Shown here: piece by piece, positions 1 through 5,142 of the stretch | Layout of the letters: each line of letters starts with the position of its first letter | Numbering within the stretch: position 1 is the first letter of the stretch | Origin: Bacteroidia bacterium | GTDB taxonomy: Bacteria; Bacteroidota; Bacteroidia; UKL13-3 | NCBI GenBank assembly: GCA_019454865.1 | Contig: JACFNJ010000170.1 | Coordinates: 1 to 5,142, forward strand | Direction of reading: 5' to 3' | Length of the DNA stretch: 5,142 bases | The notes under the pieces: model-generated | Told to the model about the DNA's origin: nothing | Database searches by the model: none | What the model saw: only the letters and a program-made list of their open reading frames with translations | Program-made: the position numbers and the translations under genes

Positions 1-1719
1 AGAACCTTGTATAGCATAGTCTATTGTTTTAGTAGTTTCCATCCATTGGTCAAAAAACCAATTTAAATCAACGTGAGTAAACTGAATAATACTGTTTCTA
101 AAGTCTTCAAAATATGGATGACACATTTTCCATTGTTCAACATAATTACGTATAGCAGCATGAAACAAATCATTACCCAATACATATTGCAAATTATACA
201 ACATGGTAGCTGTTTTGTAATACACATGGGAGTAACCACCACCATGCCCTAATGCACCGCTAAAATCATCGCTGTGTGTATTTAAAGGCATATCGCTTCC
301 GTTAATTGCATCCCTTAAATATCCCCAATAAATATTTTGATCCAACAATGGAAGTGGCTTATAATGTTTTGCTACGTAACCTTTGCCATTTGTTTTGGGA
401 TTTTCGTTAGTTAAACGTGTCATGCTCCAATGGGTAAGAAATTGTGTAAATCCTTCATCCAAACTAGCTCTGTATGTTTCATTATTTCCTACCATACCAA
501 AAAACCAATTATGCCCAATTTCATGCGCAAATAAACCATAATACCCGGGTGAAAGTCCACCATCCAAGGTTAGCATTGGATATTCCATTCCATCTTGTGC
601 ATCGGCTACAATCATTTTAGGATACGCATACATGCCAAAATCTTTGGAATACAATTCCACTACTTTAGCGCAAAACAAAGCTGCATCTTGCCACCGTGCA
701 GCATGTGGCTCTTGTGCTAATGCAATACACTGCACTACGTTACCATTTGGCAATGGCAAATTAACTTCACCAATGCGATAAGTTGGGTCTGCCGTCCATG
801 CAAAATCATGTGTATTGATTGAACGAAATTTCCATGTTTTATAACTACCATCAATAGGTATAATTTCTGAGGGCTTCTCTTCTAAAGGTTTATTCGCAAA
901 GTTTTTTATATCTAATTTTTCACGCAATGCTTTTGGCAATACCTCATCTTTATTAAGCAACAATCCGGTAGCATCCATTACGTAATGGCTTGGCATGGTT
1001 AGTTCCACATGGTATGTGCCAAAATCTCCATAAAACTCTTTACCCAAATGTTGGTCTGTTTCCCATCCAAATTTCCTATCATAAACACAAATACGAGGAT
1101 ACCAATGTACTCCATTATAATGCTTATATCCATAAGCGCCATAAAGTTTCATACGCCTGCGCTGGTTGCCGCCATCATCAAAGTAAGTTTTAAATTTTAT
1201 TTGAAAGGTTACAGAACTATTTGGTATAACGGGCTGTGCTAAAGTTACACGCATTATACTGTAATCTATCATCGGTATAAGTGTAATAGCATTGCCTTCA
1301 CCAAATGTATTTGAAGTATCATTACTAACACTTCCTAATACCTTAAAGCTTTCTATTTCGGTACCTTTACCATAGCTTTCATACTTCCCAAAACGTTGGT
1401 AAAAATTATTGGTTTTATTTAACGACTCCAAATACCCTCCTTTTAAAAAGGCATTTTGATACAAATGAAAATATACTTCATATAAAGTATCGGGTGAGTT
1501 GTTGTAATATACTAAATCTTGTATTGCATCAATTACATCTAAGCTATCAATAAGTGTTGCTTTTATGGTATAATTTACATCTTGTTGCCAGTATCCTTCA
1601 AATGGTTTCCTGTTTTTCCAATAATATGAATTTTCAGCACTGCGATATTCGCCCAACTGAGCAAATGCAGAACTTAAACTAAAAAATAAAACAGCAATTA
1701 GTACAAAATATTTTTTCAT
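1..1719 (-). CDS. Secreted M1-family zinc metallopeptidase (aminopeptidase-like), 3' end outside window
   Basis: Reading leftward from ATG at 1717-1719, the frame stays open for 573 codons to the window edge, so the C-terminus is missing. Residues 1-20 form a signal peptide (MKKYF start, hydrophobic core, AFA before Q21), which predicts export to the periplasm or outside the cell. An N-terminal beta domain covers roughly residues 30-300. The gluzincin catalytic domain follows, with HEIGH at 399-403 and the third zinc ligand E422 exactly 18 residues after H403 (HExxH-x18-E). GMEYP at 377-381 occupies the place of the GAMEN exopeptidase motif. Y500, in a YxKxAxxL context, fits the transition-state tyrosine. 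WFFDQWM near residues 555-562 is a typical late M1 motif. The family removes N-terminal residues from peptides, so a role in extracellular peptide use is inferred; substrate specificity cannot be read from the sequence. No Shine-Dalgarno is visible. The gene is divergent from trhO. The family call is very secure, but full length and any C-terminal sorting domain are unknown. Confidence 0.95.
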   Translation of the reverse strand, partial: MKKYFVLIAVLFFSLSSAFAQLGEYRSAENSYYWKNRKPFEGYWQQDVNYTIKATLIDSLDVIDAIQDLVYYNNSPDTLYEVYFHLYQNAFLKGGYLESLNKTNNFYQRFGKYESYGKGTEIESFKVLGSVSNDTSNTFGEGNAITLIPMIDYSIMRVTLAQPVIPNSSVTFQIKFKTYFDDGGNQRRRMKLYGAYGYKHYNGVHWYPRICVYDRKFGWETDQHLGKEFYGDFGTYHVELTMPSHYVMDATGLLLNKDEVLPKALREKLDIKNFANKPLEEKPSEIIPIDGSYKTWKFRSINTHDFAWTADPTYRIGEVNLPLPNGNVVQCIALAQEPHAARWQDAALFCAKVVELYSKDFGMYAYPKMIVADAQDGMEYPMLTLDGGLSPGYYGLFAHEIGHNWFFGMVGNNETYRASLDEGFTQFLTHWSMTRLTNENPKTNGKGYVAKHYKPLPLLDQNIYWGYLRDAINGSDMPLNTHSDDFSGALGHGGGYSHVYYKTATMLYNLQYVLGNDLFHAAIRNYVEQWKMCHPYFEDFRNSIIQFTHVDLNWFFDQWMETTKTIDYAIQGS

Positions 1720-1910
1720 TTGGGCAAGATATAAAAACAATTTTTAGGAAATAAAAAAAGTAACATAGAATGTTTTTTGATAGAGCTATGCCTAACCAAT
1801 TAATCTATTATCACACATAAAAAAACTATAAATTCATCTAAAATATTTTCCATATTTTCACCTCTATTTCAAAGAAAAAAAGGATGTTTTTTAGTTTAAA
1901 AATCATCCCT

Positions 1911-1918
1911 TACATTTG
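1911..1918 (+). promoter_or_regulatory. Bacteroidota-type -7 promoter element for trhO-rfbC
   Basis: TACATTTG matches the Bacteroidota sigma-ABfr -7 consensus TAnnTTTG exactly and continues into GCACC, a common flank in this phylum. Transcription would be expected to begin near 1924, giving a leader of about 30 bases before the trhO ATG. The -33 element is weak: a T-rich stretch with TGTTTT at 1885-1890 lies at about the right distance, but there is no clean TTTG. No Shine-Dalgarno follows, which is usual in this phylum. The position just upstream of a rightward gene supports the call; the transcription start itself is inferred. Confidence 0.6.
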
Positions 1919-1953
1919 CACCTTTATTAATTTACTGTTAACCCATCTTGAAA

Positions 1954-2883
1954 ATGGCGAATAGCAATACAAACTTTTTGGTAATAGCGTATTACCATTA
2001 CACAACTATATGTGATGCTGAAGAAATGGTTCACAGCCATCTTGCATTTTGCAAAGAAATAGGCATTAGAGGCAGAATTTACATTGCACACGAAGGAATA
2101 AACGGAACAATTAGCGGAACGGAAGATGCATGTACAAAATACATGAATCATCTGAAAAATGACTCAAGATTTGCAGGCATCGAGTTTAAAATTGACAAGC
2201 ATCATGAGCATGCATTTAATCGGATACATGTAAGATACAAAAAAGAAATTGTTCATTCCGGATTACGCAATCCAAATGAAATTGACCCAACGAAAGAAAC
2301 CGGAAAACATATAACGGGTGAGGAGTTTGCAAAGATGAAAGAAGATGAAGACACCGTAGTAATTGATGTACGCAGCAATTACGAAACTCGTTTGGGTAAA
2401 TTTAAAAACTCAATTACACTAAACATTGAAACCTTTAGGGAGTTTCCAAACAAGGTAGTGGAATTAGAACCATACAAAAACAAAAAAGTAATTACCGTAT
2501 GTACAGGCGGAATAAAATGCGAAAAAGCATCTGCATATTTGATAAAACAAGGCTTTAAAGATGTATATCAGTTACACAATGGAATAATAGGTTATGCCAA
2601 AGAAACCGGAGGCAAAGACTTTGATGGCAACCTTTATGTATTTGATGGACGAGTTAGTATCCCGATAAATACTGTTAATCCAGAAGCTATTGCTAATTGC
2701 AAAAAATGTGGAACTCCTACCAACAGAAGTTTAAATTGTGCAAATGTAGAATGTAACGAACAATTTAACATGTGTGAAACCTGTAGTGAAGAAATGGAAG
2801 GAGCATGTAGTAACACATGCAAAGTAAGTCCACATAAGCGTGAATATAATGGTACCGGATATTATACTCGCCCTGCATTATAA
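1954..2883 (+). CDS. trhO: tRNA uridine(34) hydroxylase, rhodanese-type (TrhO/YceA, UPF0176)
   Basis: A 309-residue cytoplasmic protein. The family makes 5-hydroxyuridine at the wobble position U34 of certain tRNAs by an oxygen-dependent route, which suggests an aerobic lifestyle. The N-terminal alpha/beta domain (about 8-100) carries the family signature AHEGING. The rhodanese domain (about 118-220) has VIDVRSNYE and the active-site loop CTGGIKCEKAS, with the likely catalytic cysteine C183 and a second cysteine C189. The C-terminal rhodanese_C domain has eight cysteines (249, 252, 262, 267, 274, 277, 285, 289), spaced as in E. coli YceA and possibly metal binding. I chose ATG at 1954; a TTG two codons upstream (1948) is also in frame, and a stop at 1939-1941 rules out anything further. 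It is shorter than the roughly 350-residue E. coli protein at both ends, with the core intact. rfbC follows 38 bases downstream, probably on the same transcript. The active-site loop has Lys where E. coli has Arg. Confidence 0.93.
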   Translation: MANSNTNFLVIAYYHYTTICDAEEMVHSHLAFCKEIGIRGRIYIAHEGINGTISGTEDACTKYMNHLKNDSRFAGIEFKIDKHHEHAFNRIHVRYKKEIVHSGLRNPNEIDPTKETGKHITGEEFAKMKEDEDTVVIDVRSNYETRLGKFKNSITLNIETFREFPNKVVELEPYKNKKVITVCTGGIKCEKASAYLIKQGFKDVYQLHNGIIGYAKETGGKDFDGNLYVFDGRVSIPINTVNPEAIANCKKCGTPTNRSLNCANVECNEQFNMCETCSEEMEGACSNTCKVSPHKREYNGTGYYTRPAL

Positions 2884-2921
2884 AACAACTTTTTAAACTA
2901 ACATCACAACAAACATAAGTA

Positions 2922-3464
2922 GTGGAAATAAAAACAACACCTATTGAAGGATTACTAATACTTACTCCAAAAGTATTTTACGACAGCAGAGGATATTTTT
3001 TTGAATCGTATAATAAAATCAAATTTAAAGAGGTTGGTATTACGGATGAGTTTTTACAAGACAACCAATCGTTATCGCATAAAAATGCAGTAAGAGGTTT
3101 ACATTTTCAATCTCCCCCGTTTGACCAAGGGAAATTAATACGTGTAGTAAAAGGCGCTGTTTTGGATGTGGTAGTTGATATTAGAAAAAAATCAGCAACA
3201 TACGGACATCATTTTGCAATTGAATTAAGTGAAGAAAATAAGATTCAATTTTGGATCCCTTCAGGGTTTGCGCATGGCTTTGCTACATTAGCAGATAATA
3301 CAATTTTTGAGTACAAATGTACCAATGTGTATAACAAAGAAAGTGAAAACGGAATTTTGTGGAATGATAAAACACTAAGCATTAACTGGGGAATATCTAA
3401 CCCTATTATTAGTGAAAAAGATGCATTACTACCAAATTTCACTGAATTTAATTCACCTTTTTAG
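2922..3464 (+). CDS. rfbC: dTDP-4-dehydrorhamnose 3,5-epimerase
   Basis: A 180-residue cupin enzyme, the usual length for RmlC. It epimerises C3 and C5 of dTDP-4-keto-6-deoxyglucose, the third step to dTDP-L-rhamnose for surface polysaccharides, in the cytoplasm. Visible family motifs are DSRGYFFESY (21-30), RGLHFQ (58-63) with the catalytic base H61, K71 in the GKLIRVVKG strand, DVVVDIR (82-88), PSGFAHGF (113-120), Y131 as the likely proton-donor tyrosine, GILWND (144-149) and SEKDA (164-168), whose D167 should pair with H61. All expected active-site residues are present. The start is GTG at 2922: an in-frame stop lies at 2916-2918 and the frame contains no ATG at all, while the family's N-terminal pattern begins exactly here. 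It follows trhO by 38 bases with no terminator seen. No rmlA, rmlB or rmlD partner is in the window. Its TAG stop overlaps the ispD stop on the other strand. A 3-epimerase for another dTDP-sugar is a less likely alternative. Confidence 0.95.
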   Translation: MEIKTTPIEGLLILTPKVFYDSRGYFFESYNKIKFKEVGITDEFLQDNQSLSHKNAVRGLHFQSPPFDQGKLIRVVKGAVLDVVVDIRKKSATYGHHFAIELSEENKIQFWIPSGFAHGFATLADNTIFEYKCTNVYNKESENGILWNDKTLSINWGISNPIISEKDALLPNFTEFNSPF

Positions 3465-4129
3465 TTTGAGTTTTGTAAATATATTTCTGCTATTGCTAAA
3501 TCTTCCTCGGTAGTAATTTTAATGTTTTTGTAGCTCCCTTCAATTAAATTCACTGTATTTCCTGCTGCTTCAAATACAGTTGCATCATCCGTAAATGAAG
3601 TAGAAAATTGCTGCTGATATGCTGCTCTTATAGATTTTAATTCAAAAGTTTGAGGGGTTTGAATCAATACAAAATCATTTCTACTTACAGCTTTGTTTGA
3701 TGAACCAATCAATTGCCTGACACTATCTTTTAATCGTACATAGGTTACTGCACTTGAATTATTTTTAGCATTATCAAAACTATCTTTTAATAATTGATGC
3801 GCAACGCAGGGACGTACACCATCATGTATTGCAACTATTCCTTCATCTGCCTGTATGGCTTGTAATCCATTCTTAACCGAAAAAAATCGTTCATCTCCAC
3901 CTTTAATAATTGTATGTTTTACATTAAACGCAAATTCTTTGCATAGTGATTCCCAATAAACAATTTGATTTTCGGGAAGTACAACTATTATTTCTTTACA
4001 TAATTTTTCAAACTTGGCAATGGTATGCATCAATATTGGTTTATTATTTAACAATAAAAACTGCTTAGGAATATTGCTATTCATACGTTTTCCGCTTCCT
4101 CCTGCTACTATTACTGCATAATAATTCAT
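3461..4129 (-). CDS. ispD: 2-C-methyl-D-erythritol 4-phosphate cytidylyltransferase
   Basis: A 222-residue cytoplasmic enzyme of about normal family length (E. coli 236). It joins CTP and 2-C-methyl-D-erythritol 4-phosphate to give CDP-methylerythritol, the third step of the MEP isoprenoid pathway. The Rossmann-like nucleotidyltransferase fold opens with AGGSGKRM (9-16) and PKQF (21-24), in which R15 and K22 correspond to the CTP-binding Arg and Lys. GGDERFFSVKNGL is at 77-89. HDGVRP (102-107) gives D103 and R106, the metal and substrate residues. R150 and TPQTF (158-162) are followed by TDDA (180-183) and by NIKITTEEDL with K204, the equivalent of the conserved late lysine. The start is ATG at 4127-4129. 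No sister MEP gene such as ispF is fused or adjacent. It is convergent with rfbC, sharing overlapping stop codons, and divergent from the TonB receptor, so it is probably transcribed alone. Confusion with a CDP-ribitol-type paralogue is possible but unlikely. Confidence 0.95.
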   Translation of the reverse strand: MNYYAVIVAGGSGKRMNSNIPKQFLLLNNKPILMHTIAKFEKLCKEIIVVLPENQIVYWESLCKEFAFNVKHTIIKGGDERFFSVKNGLQAIQADEGIVAIHDGVRPCVAHQLLKDSFDNAKNNSSAVTYVRLKDSVRQLIGSSNKAVSRNDFVLIQTPQTFELKSIRAAYQQQFSTSFTDDATVFEAAGNTVNLIEGSYKNIKITTEEDLAIAEIYLQNSN

Positions 4130-4157
4130 TACTTTTTCGTTTTAAAAAACAACAAAA

Positions 4158-4165
4158 CAAATATG
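4158..4165 (-). promoter_or_regulatory. Possible -7 promoter element for ispD
   Basis: Read on the minus strand this is CATATTTG, one mismatch from TAnnTTTG. It would place transcription start roughly 20-25 bases upstream of the ispD ATG. No well-spaced -33 TTG was found, and the region is so AT-rich that a chance match is quite possible. Confidence 0.3.
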
Positions 4166-4211
4166 CTCATATTTATCAATTATTATCCTGCTATAATTAA
4201 AAAATTAACCC

Positions 4212-4242
4212 TTGCCGATTTACCAATTAGCAATTATATTCG
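4212..4242 (+). promoter_or_regulatory. Probable promoter for the TonB-dependent receptor
   Basis: TTG at 4212-4214 and TATATTCG at 4235-4242 resemble the Bacteroidota -33 and -7 elements. They are 20 bases apart, and the -7 box has a single mismatch to TAnnTTTG. The expected start of transcription near 4248 leaves only about 9 bases before the ATG at 4257, so the leader would be very short and the translation signal would consist of the A-run CCCTAAAAAATG. Supported by position and spacing; not proven. Confidence 0.45.
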
Positions 4243-4256
4243 CACATCCCTAAAAA

Positions 4257-5142
4257 ATGTATAATCTCAATTTAAAAATTTTATTCATCCTGCTTGCGTT
4301 TCCTATATTAAGTAATGCACAATTATTAACCGGAAACATTAAAGACTCCTTAACAAAAGAAGTATTAATTGGAGCTATTGTTAAAGCTGAGCCCGGAAAC
4401 TATGGAACCGCTACGGATGCATCCGGTAATTATCAATTAAAACTACCGGCAGGCAATTATACAATTACTGTTACATACTTAGGATACAGCACTAAAAGCA
4501 CAACACTTACAATCAACAGCGATAAGAAATTGAACTTTTCACTTGCACAAGTTTCTACACAAATAAACGATGTAATAATAACCGGAGAGCGAACAAATAA
4601 GGCGGTTACAAGTACTGAAATGAGCAGAGTAGAGCTGAAAGCAGAACAAATAAAAACACTGCCTGTAATTTTTGGAGAGCCGGATGTGTTAAAAGCAATT
4701 ACATTATTACCCGGAATAAAAAGTGGTGGCGAAGGCGGCACCGGATTTTATGTAAGAGGTGGTGGACCTGATCAAAACTTAATATTAATGGATGACGCTG
4801 TTATATATAATGCTTCGCATTTATTAGGTTTTCTTTCGGTATTTAATACAGATGCAGTTAGAAATTTAGAAATTATAAAAGGTGGAATACCTGCTAACTA
4901 CGGTGGAAGAATTTCGTCTATACTTAATGTAAACATGGTAGAAGGCAATGAAAACAAATACAAAGTAAATGGCGGCATTGGTTTAATTTCATCCCGATTA
5001 ATGGTAGAAGGTCCCATCAAAAAAAATAAAAGCGCATTTATGATAGCCGCCAGAAGAACATACATTGATGCACTTGTAAAGCCTTTTTTAAAAAAAGAAC
5101 AGCAAGCCAATGGGTATTATTTTTATGATTTCAATGCTAAGT
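4257..5142 (+). CDS. TonB-dependent outer-membrane receptor with carboxypeptidase-like N-terminal domain, 3' end outside window
   Basis: The frame from ATG 4257 is open for 295 codons to the right edge, so only the N-terminal part is seen. Residues 1-21 are a signal peptide (hydrophobic core, SNA before Q22). Residues about 23-98 form a carboxypeptidase-regulatory-like beta-sandwich (TGNIKDSLTKEVLIGA, DASGNYQL, GNYTITVTYLGY). A TonB-box-like stretch DVIITGE (105-111) links to the plug domain (about 125-230), with LPVIFGEPDVLKAI, LLPGIKSGGEGG, FYVRGGGPDQNLILMDD (164-180) and IIKGGIPANYGGRISS. From about 235 the first strands of the outer-membrane barrel begin. Such receptors import bulky ligands (siderophores, cofactors, oligomers) using TonB energy. 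The ligand cannot be told from this part, and no SusD-like partner is in the window. The plug wording matches a Bacteroidota receptor group that I would expect to be around 800 residues rather than the longer SusC type. ispD is divergent, 127 bases away. Confidence 0.93.
   Translation, partial: MYNLNLKILFILLAFPILSNAQLLTGNIKDSLTKEVLIGAIVKAEPGNYGTATDASGNYQLKLPAGNYTITVTYLGYSTKSTTLTINSDKKLNFSLAQVSTQINDVIITGERTNKAVTSTEMSRVELKAEQIKTLPVIFGEPDVLKAITLLPGIKSGGEGGTGFYVRGGGPDQNLILMDDAVIYNASHLLGFLSVFNTDAVRNLEIIKGGIPANYGGRISSILNVNMVEGNENKYKVNGGIGLISSRLMVEGPIKKNKSAFMIAARRTYIDALVKPFLKKEQQANGYYFYDFNAK

Noticed and set aside
990..1242. Short plus-strand open frames across this stretch.
   Set aside because: They are antisense to the M1 peptidase coding sequence, whose own frame is open and full of family motifs; their translations resemble nothing recognisable.
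1720..1800. Possible promoter for the M1 gene (TATCTTGC on the minus strand, about 1724-1731).
   Set aside because: The box lacks one T of TAnnTTTG and lies only a few bases from the ATG, leaving almost no leader; no convincing alternative was found.
1842..1859. Near-perfect 9-base tandem repeat (aatattttc, catattttc) in the M1-trhO intergenic region.
   Set aside because: Two copies of a low-complexity AT sequence are expected by chance here; there is no dyad symmetry and no relation to either promoter.
1948..1953. TTG at 1948 as the trhO start.
   Set aside because: ATG lies two codons further in the same frame and is the far more usual initiator; there is no ribosome binding site favouring TTG.
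1884..1964. A 26-codon frame starting at ATG just after an AAGG run, ending inside the start of trhO, which could be read as a leader peptide.
   Set aside because: The good promoter -7 element lies inside it, so the trhO transcript would not include its start. It is of chance length for AT-rich DNA and shows no regulatory codon runs.
2698..2823. Eight-cysteine cluster at the TrhO C-terminus as a possible extra metal-binding fusion.
   Set aside because: The spacing matches the ordinary rhodanese_C tail of E. coli YceA, so it is a family feature rather than a fusion.
4194..4207. Inverted repeat TAATT-AAAA-AATTA upstream of the TonB receptor.
   Set aside because: Five A-T pairs only, too weak for a terminator or a convincing operator, and common in such AT-rich spacers.

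Overview
The window is AT-rich DNA from a member of the Bacteroidota, probably a free-living aerobe of the Chitinophagales type, though the order is a guess. The phylum assignment rests on four things seen in the sequence. There is a carboxypeptidase-like-domain TonB receptor of the Bacteroidota style. There is a short secreted M1 metallopeptidase of the type common in that phylum. Both predicted signal peptides are followed directly by glutamine. Promoter-like TAnnTTTG elements are present, and recognisable Shine-Dalgarno sequences are absent upstream of the starts.

Layout from left to right: (1) minus strand, 1-1719, most of a secreted M1-family zinc metallopeptidase whose 3' end lies beyond the left edge. 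(2) A divergent intergenic region, 1720-1953, with a good promoter for the rightward genes. (3) Plus strand, 1954-2883, trhO (rhodanese-type tRNA U34 hydroxylation enzyme). (4) Plus strand, 2922-3464, rfbC/rmlC (dTDP-4-dehydrorhamnose 3,5-epimerase), starting at GTG 38 bases after trhO. (5) Minus strand, 3461-4129, ispD of the MEP isoprenoid pathway, convergent with rfbC and overlapping it through the two stop codons. (6) A second divergent intergenic region, 4130-4256. (7) Plus strand, 4257 to the right edge, the N-terminal 295 residues of a TonB-dependent outer-membrane receptor.

The genes do not form one pathway. trhO and rfbC look co-transcribed but act in tRNA modification and surface-sugar synthesis respectively. 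ispD is a housekeeping gene read alone from the opposite strand. The M1 peptidase and the TonB receptor are the two envelope or secreted proteins and flank the cytoplasmic enzymes. No rRNA, tRNA, CRISPR array, insertion sequence or phage gene was recognised.

I looked for an undescribed system and did not find one. All five genes belong to known families with intact key residues. The points of interest are small: start-codon choices, stop-codon overlap, signal-peptide chemistry and a few motif variants.
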